A stretch of DNA of 64,000 nucleotides from Portulaca oleracea. Taxonomy: Eukaryota; Streptophyta; Magnoliopsida; Caryophyllales; Portulacaceae. The DNA is taken from positions 6,067,254-6,131,253 of the forward strand of contig CM055892.1 of assembly GCA_029582165.1 (NCBI GenBank), in the 5' to 3' direction. The notes beneath the pieces were generated by a model, which worked only from the letters and a program-made list of their open reading frames with translations, made no database searches and was not told the DNA's origin. Positions within the stretch are counted from its first letter, which is position 1; every line of letters starts with the position of its first letter. This document shows positions 11,100 to 22,441 of this stretch, one piece after another. Position numbers and translations under genes: made by a program.

Positions 11100-13372
11100 T
11101 GTGTAGAGTGGTTTTGTAGAACCTCGGTATTGTCGTTCTCTCTCAGGGAGTTGGGGCTTCTAAACCTAATAGCCTATTCCGAATTCTCACCTACTAGATT
11201 GGGGGTTCATCATTCATTTGAGAGATTGGTTTTCAAGCAGATAAGAAACACAAGTAAAGACACAAAGAGAAGAAAAGGGTTTCGAGAGTTTTTAGGCAAC
11301 CAAAGGATTCATGGTTATATGAGTTTTGTGGTTAGGAAGCAAAAAGATAGGATAAATCATATGAGAATCTTGTTGGAAATATAGCCACGGGATTTCATCT
11401 TTCGAAGGTAATCCAGATTAACTTCCCCGAAATCCACCATGGATCCCGAGGGGTTAATCGAACAAGATTCCCTAGTTAGCCTCTATCTCACTTTCATGAG
11501 AGAGTGACTAACTATCCCGTCCTTAGCCTTCCATTGACAAGTGATTAGTAAATTAGAGAGTTTTCGATCCCTAATTCACCCCACTTGAAGGAAGGACTAA
11601 GGTGAGAATTAGATTTTTCCCACTAATTACCCCCTAATTCACTAACCCCTATAACTAATCATCCAATGAAGCTTTAACCACTCCCTTAACCCTAAAACCC
11701 TAGCCTATAATCATATTAAAGATCAAAACTAAAACCAACAAGAAACCCAAAGCCTAAAGACATCTAAACCTTAGACCCAATTAACCTTGACAATTAAAAC
11801 CCTAAAACAAACAAAACCAAACTGACCTTCACTAAACCCTAATTAAGACCTAACCCTAGACAAGACCAAAACCCTAATAAACCAACAGAACTAAGACAAA
11901 ATCTAACCAAGACCCTAAGAAACCCTAATAGAACCCTAACAACCCTAACAGAACCCTAAGGAAATCTAACAAGAACCCCACATTCTGACCCTACCAAAAC
12001 CCTATAAACTTAACCCTTCACTGACCTAATCTGACCTAACAACTAAAACCCTAAACTCAGCCCTAATGGACAGAACCCTAACAACCCCTAATAAAACCCT
12101 AACCCTATCAACTAATTCTAACAAAACCACCTGAAAGAACCCTAAAAACACAAACCCACTACCTAGTAGACTAAAGACCGAGGCAAAACAAAACAAAAGA
12201 AAGGGAAAGAAAAGGGAGCAACAGAGGGATTAAGCTCTACTATGAGCAACCGAAATCAAGGAAAAGGAAAAACTAGAGGAAGAAGAAGACGAACAGAACA
12301 TGGCACAAAACAACCCAAAACAACACATCTACAAATCAAACCAAAATCAAATCACAAAATAGAGAAGAAAAGAAAAGAGGAGAAGGATACCTGCGGTCTT
12401 GACCGAAACAGGTGAGAAAGAAAACAGAGAAAAGTGAGACGAGTAAAACAGGGTATAAATCGAACCAAATCAGCACAATTTCACCCAGAACATCAAGAAC
12501 AATCAATACCCAGAGAATTCCAATGCCAATTCGAACATAACATCAATATCAAAACTCAACCATTCACAAACCAACCAGAATTCGATTAATACAACCAAAC
12601 TGAACAAATCATCAAAAATCCCAAATCACAAATTCAAAACCTACTAACATGAACACGAGAATTAAACCTAAATCTACCCTAACCCTAAGGATGGAGGCCG
12701 AAACCAACCATGAAAGCTTCAACCGGCTCCTTCTTCCCCTTTTATAGTCGAACTCGTCCTTATCCTTCAAATCTCAGCCCTCGATTCTTCTCCAACTCGG
12801 ACGAAGAGAGAAGGAGATGAGATGATGAGAAGAGAGAAGAAGAGAGATGGAGTTCGAGTTGTTATGGAGGTGTGGTGGTTCGTTGGTCTGCGCATATGAG
12901 AAAGAGAAGCAGAGAGTGAGAGGAAGGGGGACGAAGAGGAAGAAAGGGGGAAAAGAGGAAAATAGAATTGGATTAGGGTTTGAGGGAGGGGTTTTGTTCG
13001 GTTGGATAGGGGAATTAAAAGAGAAACGGGTCGGGTTTTTAGGGTTGACGGGTCTGGGCAATTGGGTAGCTGGGAATTAGGTTGGGTTTGGGCTGTGGGG
13101 TATGTAACTGGGCCGATTACAAGAGAAAGAAGAGAAGAGGGATTTGGGCTAGTTTTAGGATTTAGTTGTAGGTTTTTATTTTATTTTTCAATTTGATTCA
13201 AATTAGTGCTAAAAATAGCTAAAAAAAGATAAAATCTGATAAAATCTAATAAAAATGCAAAATTACTAAAAACATAATAAAAAGCCTAATTTAATTATTA
13301 AAAACTAGCTAAAAGTCATAAAATAGAGGGGAAAAATCATGCAAAATCGGGTTTAAACAACCCTCTTCAACA
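11100..13372 (-). repeat. 5' LTR of the tRNA-Asp element, with CCCTAA-rich tract
   Basis: The LTR lies outside the primer site, starts TGTTG on the minus strand and ends CACA three bases before the primer site. The outer edge at 13372 is inferred. A stretch at about 11640-12130 is full of degenerate AACCCTA/CCCTAA words that resemble plant telomere repeats but are irregularly spaced. A GC-richer segment follows (12770-13150). No gene seen. Confidence 0.7.
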
Positions 13373-13815
13373 TTCTGTTCAGGATTTTCATTGTTAGAAT
13401 AAACAAGTAAGTTGATAGGGGGACTTTTTGCCCCAATTATAACGAAGGGACAATCCAATGTTTGCGATCTCCGTTGAAAATAATAAAATAATGCACCATT
13501 GACACACATTTCATCAATAATGAAACCCACTTGTCACGAAAATTCATCTTGCGAAAAATATGCCTCTAGAAAGTCTCGTTTAACTCGGTCAAAAGGTTTG
13601 TTCATATCTCCCTTCATTGTTGCATATTGTGTTCCATTTTGTTTATTATTCATAAAATAAAGGATCTCACGGAGGATTAGACAATGGTATGCACTTTGTC
13701 CTCCTGATATAAACGCCCCTTGTGTCTCACCCACTAAGGAGAGGATAATTGGCTTTGAGTCTGGTAACTAGACATCTGCTGATGATTCTATATATCACAT
13801 TACATTGACTAATAG
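13373..13815 (-). pseudogene. L1 LINE reverse transcriptase, middle piece
   Basis: The minus strand encodes RT blocks 1-4 of a plant L1: PISQCNVIYRIISRCLVTRL, then ETQGAFISGGQ, MKGDMNKPFDRV and DFLEAYF. A shifted frame then gives the equivalent of LRQGDPLSPYLFI. There is a stop before PIS (CGA to TGA, at 13816-13820), another near 13533, and frameshifts. It continues the piece at 21144-21680, from which it was separated by the hAT-like insertion. The catalytic YADD part lies beyond the LTR element and out of the window. Confidence 0.85.
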
Positions 13816-13952
13816 GTCAATACTAGTAGGGGTGAGGCGGTACTGTAGCAGTCCCGATCAATTCCCGGTCCCGAGGAGCGGGACAGAGAGTTGGACTAAA
13901 AATGAAGGGGACTTAACCTCATTTTCTGGTCCCGGTCCCGACTCCCCGCTCG

Positions 13953-14002
13953 ACATACATACATACATACATACATACATACATACATACATACATACAT
14001 AC
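13953..14002 (+). repeat. (ACAT)n microsatellite
   Basis: About twelve copies of ACAT in tandem, directly left of a small hAT-type MITE. Confidence 0.95.
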
Positions 14003-14174
14003 AGTGGCGGATCTAGGTCTTTGTATTAAGGTGTCCTATACATTAATATATTCACTCGGAAAACATATTATCCACAATTTTTGACTGAAATTATACTAAC
14101 TTTAATTACTAGTAATTTTTTTTGGGTTAGGGGTGGCCATGGTCACCCCCAAGCCCTATGTATATCTGCCAGTG
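14002..14174. mobile_element. Small hAT-type MITE
   Basis: It starts CAGTGGCGGATCTAGG and ends, on the other strand, CACTGGCAGATATACA, giving imperfect terminal inverted repeats. CAGTGGCGGA-type ends are common in plant hAT miniature elements, and a related, larger element lies at 49262-50402. No clean target duplication is visible. A CATG/CATC-rich tract follows to about 14208. Confidence 0.45.
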
Positions 14175-14625
14175 TGCATGCATCCATGCATCCATGCATA
14201 CATGCATAATCGAGTGATTTCATGATGATTGATAAACTTGTGTAATTTAATTCCTCACTCTTTAGATTTATTTTTTTTAGTACTATTTCAAACTTGTATA
14301 TGTTTTTTTTCCCAGAAAAAGACGTTATGTATTAGACATGATGTAATCTTAATTGGGGAAAAGGTGGTCATGTAAACAAATCGGTGCCAAGATTTGTGAA
14401 ATTTTAGAAAGGACAATAATATGCGTCTTGTATAAAAATGGTTAATAACCATCTTGAATTGTGCATAATTCATATTTTTGTAACTTTTATTAATGTTTTA
14501 TCTATATATTTATTAACTATAAGAATATAACACTTATTAGCTAGGTCAACAAATATATGTAATAGTCTAACTTTATCAACCATATTAGATAATCTCCATT
14601 TTATGTATAGTTTTATATTTATGAA

Positions 14626-14684
14626 AAATATAAATAAATAATTATTTTTATATAGCTTATAAGTTGTAATAACCTTTAAAGTAA
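14626..14684 (+). repeat. 59-bp direct repeat, left copy
   Basis: It is the same as 20726-20784 with about three mismatches. The pair brackets the Mutator-like element: the left copy is 60 bp outside the recognisable inverted repeat and the right copy abuts it. Confidence 0.85.
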
Positions 14685-14744
14685 GGAATTTTCGACGCCA
14701 ATAATATGAATTTTGGGGGTATTGGACACTAATAATACCAACTA

Positions 14745-14935
14745 ATTTCTTGGTCACTGGCAGTACCAACTATCAACCTATTTTCCACCGAGTTAGTGTG
14801 GGTTTGACTCGCCGGAAACTTGACGTGGCATCCAAACATTTGACGTGCAAGGCTGGGCTGGTGAAAAAAAAAATTTGGATTTCAAAATATTTGCCAACTT
14901 AGCACTTTCACATATTACACCTCAGAGTTTACCAC
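14745..14935 (+). repeat. MULE terminal inverted repeat, left
   Basis: It matches the reverse complement of 20540-20725, with a small insertion in the right copy near 20675-20690 (TTGGTGGCGTACTATTG). Confidence 0.9.
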
Positions 14936-15194
14936 GTGAGGAGTTTAAAGGAAGGAATTTGTTTTTTTTTTTAAAAAAAAAGAAAAAAATCCAAACAATT
15001 ACCCACCCACTTGTCTGCATTATTGAAGGACTAAAGTTGACTCATCTCATTTCCTCTCAGACGACACAATCGAAGTTCCATTGATAAAAGCTCCCATTTT
15101 TTCTGAGCAAGTTGCTGCTGAAGAAAAAGGCCCCCAATCTGTAGATCAACGAGTTTGTGAAGACTAAAACCTCAAGTAAAATTAGGGTTTTGAT

Positions 15195-15851
15195 ATGAAC
15201 CAGCAGAATTCAAGCCAATCGCGAAGGATATCTGGGTCGATGATACCTAGATCTTCTAGTGGGAGTAGTGAGATTGAGCAGAATAACTTGTTCAAATGCA
15301 AACATGGCTTACCAACCATTGTGCAAAGTGTCTAAGAAAGAGAAAACTCTCGGTAGAGAATTCTATGGGTACCCTCTTTGGAAGGTTAGTATGAGGATCT
15401 GAAAGAAATTATGGTTATATTTGCTTGATTCCAATTAAATTAGCAGTAATTTGTGTGGTTTTTTCGAATTTTTTGTTGTTTTGGGTGAAGGTGCAAGATT
15501 GCAAATTCTTCAAGTGGGTAGATGAAGTGGAGCAGGGTGGGATAGAGCAAAAGGTTATCCTTGAACAAAAAGTGGAGGAATTGATAACCAAAGTGCAGTG
15601 TTAGAACTTAGAGTTGAACAATTTGAAAGGAGAAAAAACGAGGGCTTGGAAACTGAGTTGCAAATGTTGAAGGAAGATAACATTCGTCTGAAGAAAAAAA
15701 TTATGAAAGAGAAACTGAATACGGAAACCAAAGAAGTTGAACTGATGAGATGAAAAAGGAGCTTTCTGAATTGAAAGCTACCCATGGGAGGAAGTATGGT
15801 AGTAGTTCCCTCTTTTGTTGGGTTGTTATGGTCCTTGCAGTAGTCATCTAG
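15195..15851 (+). pseudogene. GRF-type zinc-finger protein remnant in the MULE
   Basis: From ATG 15195 a Ser-rich leader is followed by CKHGLPTIV, then after a 1-nt frameshift REFYGYPLWK. An intron at 15385-15490 (GT-AG) follows, then VQDCKFFKWVD, a Glu/Lys-rich coiled coil and a hydrophobic C-terminal segment (CWVVMVLAVV) to a stop at 15849. This is the layout of small plant GRF zinc-finger proteins. Two of the expected zinc ligands are changed (CKC-type to CKH, YGC to YGY). A TAG after KVQC and further frameshifts disable it. It points toward the transposase, as the second gene does in MuDR. Confidence 0.72.
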
Positions 15852-16469
15852 TATAGGCTCATTTAAGAATGGTTGGTATCATTGTAATGAGGTTGTTGTG
15901 ATGGTGATGGTAGGTGATGGTTGTTGATGTAGTAGGTGGGGATTGTGATGAAGTAGTTAGTGCAATGTAATGTACTACATCTTTGTAACTTGGGTTTAAG
16001 TTCAATGAAATGTGCTGTTGTGCTAAACATGTGCAACCTGACAGCCATAGTGATATAATAAGATAGTCAACATGACAACCAAAAGTGCAACCTGACAACT
16101 ATAATAACATAATAATAACCTGATAACATAAGGTTAATGGCTTAATAAACCATAATAACATAATGTTTGATGGAAAAATTACATTCCAAAAGTGACATTA
16201 TCTAAAGGTTGATAATGATAGAGCCTACTGTCTTTTACACCACAAAAGTGCCACAAACCAAATGGCCAAATTATATTCCAAAAGTGACATTATCCAAAAG
16301 TTGATAATGACAGAGCCTACTGTCTTTTACACCACAAAAGTGCCACAAACCAAAAGTAAATCCACAAGTAAATCCATAATGCCACCATCCAAAAGTAGGC
16401 CTTGACAATCATTGTTTTGACACCACATAAGGCCAAAAAAAAAAAAAAAAAACAGAGATAAGATGTGGT
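15852..16469. other. MULE inter-gene region with a tandem duplication
   Basis: Noncoding, AT-rich. A unit of about 90 bp is present twice at about 16180-16265 and 16270-16355 (both copies contain CAAAAGTGACATTATC and GAGCCTACTGTCTTTTACAC). A poly(A) run lies at 16435-16453, just downstream of the transposase stop on the opposite strand. Confidence 0.75.
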
Positions 16470-19400
16470 TTAGGTGGCTGAGGTTTGGCTGAGAACATGA
16501 GGCTGCCTTGATGAAGATCTCCTTCTCCCTTCACCCATTCTTCCAATTGCCACTACACCTTGGCCTACACTGGTTGAAGTTCCCGCTTGCTCAGTAGTAC
16601 CTCCTGATGGCATCTTCCTAGGCCTTCCTCTGCCCCTTTTAGGTGAAGCTGGAGTAGCAGTGGCAGCAGTGTTTTTCTGAGGATAAGTGCACTTGTTGTG
16701 CCTAACCAAATGACAGATGGTGCAAGTCATCTCCCTCCCATGTCTTGTAAGCTTTCCCTTTTTTTTGGGATGTTCATGAGGATCCTTTCTTCTCTTTTTC
16801 TTTGGTCGTCCAGGTCCTACCTTTGCATCTGGAGGGTCTAAGGGCATGTCTTTTAATGGCCAATGTTTTTCCCCAAACACATGGGTGTATAGCACTCTCG
16901 TACGCCTTCATATACATCTCCCTTTTGAAGTATGGATGAATGAAGTTTTCTGGGGGTTCTTTTAGCCACACAGCACAAGCAATCGCATGGCAACAAGGGA
17001 TTCCAGTCAAGTCTCATTTCTTGCATGTGCAAGTCGAGGCATCCATGTCAACATGTAACTTGACAAGACCATGGTTCACCTCAAACACCCTATTTGTTGA
17101 GGCATTTAGTGTACATTCTCTCCATCTTTCTCTTTCCTTCTCGAACTTTTTCCTCATCCTAGGACAGATGTCATCAACAACTTGCACCATTTGATCTCGC
17201 TCAAGTACAATCCTTTGCATGAGTGCTGCCCGAATATCTTCAAGCATGAAAATCAAGTGCTTTGCTCTAGCTTGCACAATGTACGCATTAAATGTTTCTG
17301 CCATGTTGTTGGTGATGTAGTCACACTTATTAGCAGGTATGATGTAAGCTCTGTAGAAAGAACGAGGATCTTGGGCAACAAAATCTTCAAAAGCCTTAAC
17401 AGACGCATTCTTCATCTCTTGTAATGCAATGTTGAGATCAACTTCATTGTATGCCATGACAGCATTCCAAAACAATAATTTGAACTCATCTCCTTTATGC
17501 ATTTTATGCCAGTTTGCATATATATGCCTTGCACACTTTCTATGTTGACACTTTGGAAGCTCGATCCCAACAACATGTTTGATTGCCTAAAATATTTAAT
17601 GCAATGGTAAAGTGAAAGTTTATGGTCAATAACATATTAATAACATATTACTAACCCTAAAGTCAACCACAAATGCAAAAACAAGAGGAAATAGAAAAGT
17701 CAAAGTTGAAGAGGTCAGATATGGTCAATATTAGTAAGTGAAGATCTCATTTTAAGAGGTAACATATGCTCAATATTAGTTTTTTCCAATAAAATAGGTG
17801 GTTAGTCTATGGCAAACAAGAGTCACATAATACGCAGAATGCAAAAAGTCAACCAAAAAATGCAAAAAAAAAATTAGAAAAGTCAAGGTTAGTTCACTTA
17901 CATGATGTTGATCTGATATGATTATCCAACGATCACCATCTGTTGTTTCAATGCTAGCCTTCACATTAGATAGAAACCAACCCCATCTTTCATTGTTTTC
18001 ATCCTCAGCCACATACCATGCTAATGGGAACATTTGGTTGTTTCCATCAAATCCTATTGCAGTCAACAATACTCCACCGAGAAAGGTCTTAAGGAAAGTT
18101 GCATCTATGCACAAAACATGCCTACACCCATTGAAAATTCCTTGTCGTAACCCATCAAAACAAACAAAGAGCCTTTGGAAAACAGGTATTTCTTTTGTAA
18201 TTTTTGGGTCAGTTTCCAAGATGAAGGTGTTGTCCTTGTTTGCTCTCTTTAATTCTTCCATGTAGCTTCCAACCTTGAAGTAATGTTCCCTCATACTTCC
18301 ATGCAATAACCTCCCCGCTTTTTACTTGATCTTGTATGCATGCCACTTAGTGATCATCAAGCTAAACTCCTGTTTGACTAGCTGTTGTATCATCTTGGCA
18401 GGCATATGAGGGTTTTCTTTGAGGTTTAGAAGATAATACTCAGCAGCCCATGACCGTTTCAATTGCGTGTTTTTTTTTCATGCTCCTTGTGCATTTGTGG
18501 TCATTGCACGCTGCCTTCACCATGAAGGCAACCTTCTTTCTCTCCCAGGAACAATAAACCCTAAGCTTGCAACTTTTCTGGCACACAGCCTGGTATTTCT
18601 TTCTAGCAAGATCGGAGATGTTGAACTTCACATCAAAACCCGAGGTCAATGCATAGTTGATAACAACACCCTTGAATTCCTTAGCAGTTGCAAACCTCAT
18701 CCCAACTTGCCACTTGAAATCTTTGAAGTTGGTACTATGAACAACATGATGTAGCTTCTTCTTTTTCCTCAACAATGTGTTACCCTCTTCATCACTTGAA
18801 GTTGGGTTGTCCACCTGATCATCAGTGTCTTCATATTCACTTTCATATTCACCACACACTGTCTTGTTCAAGCCAAGGTTATGTTTGCAGATTGTCTAAG
18901 AATATTGGCCTCAGTGTCCTACCTGAACTTAGTCACCTTCTAATGTGATTCCCAATAATCTTCATCACTGGTATCAACATTATCACCATCTGTCTCATCC
19001 TTACAATGACTACCATCTCCATCATAATTGATTTTCCTTTTCCCTTTACACCTTGCACTATCACTACTATCATCATCAGACTCACTTGGAACATACTCAC
19101 TGGCATCAGTTGAACTTAGATCATCTACTGCAATCAGTTCATGCCAAGGTATTGGAGAATCTGGTCTATGGTCCTCCCAATCATACTCATCCTCATCATG
19201 TTGGCCATTTTGGGTTTTTGAAAAAGTGGCATGGGCTTCATGGGTTTTTGAAGTGTTGTCTGTTTGGACTTTTTGAGTTTTTGAAGTATGGGTTGGTTGG
19301 GCTTTTTGGGTCTTGTAGGAGGTAGGTTGGGATCCTTTGGTTTTTGAAGTTTGTGATGTTTTGGTTTTCTGGGTCTTGGGAGAGGTGGGTTGAGATCCTT

Positions 19401-19909
19401 TGGTTTTTTGGGTCTTGGGAGAGGTGGGCTTGGCCTTTTGTGAAGTCTTTGTGGATGATGGTTGGGCAGGTTCGGTCTTGGAAGAAGTGGGTTGGGCTAT
19501 TTGGGCCTTAGGAGAGGTGGGTTGGCATCCTTTGGTTTTTTGGCTCTTGGGAGAGGTGGGATGGCATCCTTTGGTTTTTTGACATCTACATTGTGCTCAA
19601 TGTAAACATTCACACTCTTATGCCCCATGATCAATGCAATCATATCTCTCACTTCTTTATCTGTGCATGCCCTTCTAATACCCCTTGCCAAGCTGGTAGA
19701 TTTAGGCAGCAAGTAAAAAAAAAAAAACTCCACAGCATTCTCGTACCCAAGGTTTTTGGCCATATCTTGCAATTCCCAGTAAGAGAATCTGTCTAAATCC
19801 ACATCCACAATGGTTGAGAAAGTTCCTTTTTCATACTTCAAACTCCTCCCTGACTTCACAAATTTACCCCGTGATAAAAATTCAATTTGATGAATGTGTT
19901 GTCACCCAT
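16470..19909 (-). pseudogene. Mutator-like (MuDR/mudrA type) transposase pseudogene
   Basis: From a start at 19909 the minus strand encodes an N-terminal PB1-like domain (VDLDRFSYWELQDMAKNLGY). A Lys-Pro-Lys-Asp repeat linker follows (about 19200-19560), then the MuDR DNA-binding domain (WQVGMRFATAKEFKGVVI) and the MULE catalytic core (VLCIDATFLK; FPLAWYVAEDENNERWGWF; WIIISD). An intron spans 17901-17587 with good GT-AG sites, followed by CQHRKCARHIYANW, a SWIM zinc finger (CTCKK...CCHAIACA) and a Gly-Arg-Pro-rich tail with a zinc knuckle. Lesions: a 1-nt deletion after residue 13 (near 19879), a TAA at about 18321-18323, TGA for the SWIM Trp at about 17011, and a frameshift near 16880. The knuckle has lost its last Cys (NKCTYP). 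It cannot make a working enzyme. Confidence 0.92.
17587..17901 (-). other. Intron of the MULE transposase
   Basis: The minus-strand donor GTAAGT at 17901 follows ISDQHH. The acceptor TTTTAG at 17587 precedes AIKHVVGIELPKCQHRK. Joining them restores the order of the catalytic domain. Confidence 0.7.
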
Positions 19910-20539
19910 GTCTGATACAGTTCAATGGCACAAAAAAATACCAAATGAGTTCAAAAACATCAAGAATAAGTTCAAATTGAGTAGAACATACCGCTAAACC
20001 CTAAAAAAGAGACGAATCAAATAGTTCCCATCAATGGCAACACAATCGTCCCTCATACTACATAATTCGCAAACCCTGAATGAAATCCTAAACCCCATTA
20101 CCCAAATTGAATGTGTTCTTAAATTTTACCAGAATTTCAATATCAGAGGTATCCCTAAAATTTACAAACCCTAAAATCAGAAATTCGACCCTCATATTCC
20201 CCCCAAAACTTAAACATTACCATATCTTGCAAATGAATTGAAACATACCTTCCTCAACAACTTTGAATCAAACACCGAATCTTGTATCTGCGGCTCAATT
20301 CGACATCGACAACACCCTTGAATATGTATTTGGTTCCCAGAAACAAGAATCAAAAACAAGAATGAGAGACTTTGCGTGTTTTGTGTGATAGAGACAGAAA
20401 AGTGATTTCAGATAGTGAGTTGAGTGCATTAATGGTAAACAGTGATATTAGGTTTTACTTTTTAAATTTTTGCTCCAAAAATCTTTTAAACTCCCCCTCA
20501 CAAAGTTGGTGGAAGTCAACTTCTTTTATAAGTCAACTA
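19910..20539. other. MULE transposase upstream region
   Basis: Between the transposase start and the right inverted repeat. It contains several CCCTAAA words and would include the transposase promoter (minus strand). No gene seen. Confidence 0.5.
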
Positions 20540-20725
20540 AGGTGTAATATGTGAAAGTGCTGAGTTGGCAAATATTTTGAAATCCAAAATTTTTTTCACG
20601 ATCCCAACCTTCCACATCAGATGTTTGGATGCCACGTCAAGTTTCCGGCGAGTCAAACCCACACTAACTTGGTGGCGTACTATTGGTGGAAAATAGGTTG
20701 ATAGTTGGTACTGCCAGTGACCAAG
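20540..20725 (-). repeat. MULE terminal inverted repeat, right
   Basis: Inverted copy of 14745-14935; it ends TGACCAAG, directly against the 59-bp repeat at 20726. Confidence 0.9.
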
Positions 20726-20784
20726 AAATATAAATCAATAATTATTTTTATATAGCTTATTAGTTGTAATAACATTTAAAGTAA
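20726..20784 (+). repeat. 59-bp direct repeat, right copy
   Basis: Direct copy of 14626-14684 (AATAATTATTTTTATATAGC in both). Beyond it the sequences on the two sides are unrelated. Confidence 0.85.
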
Positions 20785-21143
20785 TGAAACATACTTTATA
20801 ATGATTTAAATATCCTTATATTTAATTTTTTTGAGTGATTTAAGTGAAATTTAAGATGATTATTAACCATCTTGACTCAAGACGCTTCATTTTGCTTTTA
20901 GAAAATTTGTATTATTTATGTTGGTTGTTTATGAAAATAAATCAAATAATGTGCTACAAAATTAAGAAATCGGGACTAAAAATTTCCAATTTCATTTCCC
21001 GCTTTTGGTGGGAACGGGAGTGTGAGCAAATCTTTACTCCCGGTCACAACCGACCGGGAGCGAGAGCGAAACTTTGCTCATAGTAACAACCGGGACCTCC
21101 AAAAATTACCGGGATCTCGGTCTCGCTCACCGGTAGTCAATAG

Positions 21144-21680
21144 TCACTTACTAATTTTGTCGTATCCTTTTTCTTCAGCTGAATGATGGGTGTATTATTT
21201 AGTTGTCCTAACAAATGTCCATGGCTGAGCACAGAAAAGGTTGCTTCAATAACCTCTTTGTTAACTATGTGCCAACAATTATGGGAAAAGGCAGGAGGAA
21301 TACTATCTAGTCCTGGACTTTTGTCCGGTTTAAGTTGAAAAACTTTTGTTATAACATCCTCTCGAGTAAAGGGTTGCATTAGATAATTATATTGCTCTTT
21401 TGTTAACTTAGCCATACAACTTTCTATGATTGCATTCAGGCATCGTGTCCTGGTAATAGGTAATATTATTGTCTTGAGAATAAACAAGTCTTGGTACACA
21501 CGTGATACGGCTTATTTGATGCGAATATGAGAAGTTGTTCATTCTCTATTTGGTGATTGAATATTGTTAATAGTTGTTGCTTGTTGTTTATTTCTATAAT
21601 GGTTAAAGAAAAAACAAGTGTATTGGTCACCTTCTTGTAACCAATGCATTCTACATTTCTTTCTCCAATATTTCTATAAT
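21144..21680 (-). pseudogene. L1 LINE, linker and RT start, second piece
   Basis: On the minus strand from 21680: YWRKKCRMHWLQEGDQ, then YQDLFILK. From about 21420 comes LTKEQYNYLMQPFTREDV, FQLKPDKSPGLDSIPPAF, WHIVNKEVIEA and LNNTPIIQLKKKD. These are the L1 region just before and at RT block 0-1. A frameshift and a stop lie near 21490-21540. It continues from 22474 (interrupted by the RTE insertion) and into 13815 (interrupted by the hAT-like element). Confidence 0.87.
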
Positions 21681-22441
21681 GTTACACATCGAATCAAAAT
21701 TGGTTGGCAGAAATGGAAATCAGCGTCAGGTGTCCTTTTTGACAAGAAAATCCCTCTTAAACTTAAAGGGCAAGTGTACCATATGGTCGTTAGGCCAGCA
21801 ATATTGTATGGCGCTGAGTGTTGGGCAGTCAAAAAGATGCATTGTCAAAGGCTAAAAGTTGCAGAGATGCGGATGGTTCGGTGGATTTGCGGCTACACCA
21901 GGTTGGATAGGATTAATAATGATGTGTGTCGATCCAAACTAGAGGTAGCACCCTTTGAGGAAAAATTGCGAGAGACTAGACTGAGATGATTTGGGCATGT
22001 CCGTAGGAGAAGTGTGGATGCTCCTGTAAGGAGGTGCGAAGGGATTGAAATACCTCAGGGTCGTCGTGGGCGTGGGAGACCTAAAAAGTCTATGAGAGAG
22101 GTGATAAGAGAAGATCTGGGACACCTAGGTTTAGTGGAGGACATGGCTCTAGACAAGGGGACTTGGAGGGCTAGGATTAGGGTCGTAGGTGAGGAAGGTG
22201 TTTATGGTTCGAGCTAGCTTTACGTCTTTTGGCTTGTATTTGTTCTCTTGTGCAGGTACATGTTAGCCCATCTGATAGCACTGGCAACACTCTGGTATGT
22301 GTTTTCTTCTCTTATCGAGCTTCGCCTCTGTTCTTGCTAAGGATCCGTCGGAATCAGTGTTTTCATGAACTTTTGTTCATGGGGGTAAGGCTGCCTATAT
22401 TAGGGTCCCCCATACCGCGCTCAAACGTGTCACATGGGAGG

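Larger units (their letters stand above)
10348..13372 (-). mobile_element. LTR retrotransposon with tRNA-Asp primer site (5' LTR and gag start only)
   Basis: On the minus strand a 2.27-kb LTR (13372 to 11100) is followed by an 18-nt match to the 3' end of plant tRNA-Asp(GUC) and then a gag-like frame. This is cut at 10347 by insertion of the Tekay-type element. tRNA-Asp priming is typical of the Athila/Tat side of plant Ty3/gypsy. The LTR in turn sits in an L1 LINE; TTCTG at 13373-13377 is the likely target duplication. Its remainder should lie left of the window. Confidence 0.75.
14685..20725. mobile_element. Mutator-like element (MULE) with long terminal inverted repeats
   Basis: Inverted repeats of nearly 190 bp (about 14745-14935 and 20540-20725) begin CTTGGTCACTGGCAGTACC. 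They stay alignable through GACTCGCCGGAAACTTGACG, ATTTGCCAACT and a final TATTACACC. They enclose a transposase pseudogene (-) and a convergent GRF-type zinc-finger pseudogene (+). The left end is uncertain because about 60 bp (14685-14744) has no partner on the right. No 9-bp target duplication was found; instead a 59-bp direct repeat flanks the unit. Confidence 0.82.
13824..21135. mobile_element. hAT-like element, 7.3 kb, hosting a Mutator-like element
   Basis: The ends are TAGTAGGGGTGAG on the left and, on the opposite strand at the right, TACCGGTGAG. They are flanked by 8-bp near-perfect duplications GTCAATAC (13816-13823) and GTCAATAG (21136-21143). The duplicated bases are exactly the L1 codons around Tyr-Arg-Pro-Ile-Ser, so the two L1 pieces join cleanly when the element is removed. 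Eight-bp duplications and TAGGGGTGA-type ends are hAT hallmarks. Subterminal sequence is rich in CCCGGTCCCG-like words at both ends. No hAT transposase is present. Most of the interior is the MULE at about 14685-20725. Confidence 0.7.

Noticed and set aside
11640..12130. Interstitial telomere array
   Set aside because: The CCCTAA words are irregularly spaced and degenerate and lie within an LTR, not in a tandem (CCCTAAA)n tract.
12774..13196. Overlapping ORFs on both strands
   Set aside because: Low-complexity GA/CT-rich LTR sequence; no domain features.
18467..19582. Plus-strand ORFs across the MULE transposase
   Set aside because: They are mirror frames of the minus-strand transposase and its KPKD repeat linker.
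21618..22217. Host gene with a reverse-transcriptase-like C-terminus
   Set aside because: It is the standard C-terminal end of RTE LINEs, followed by the (GTT)n tail.
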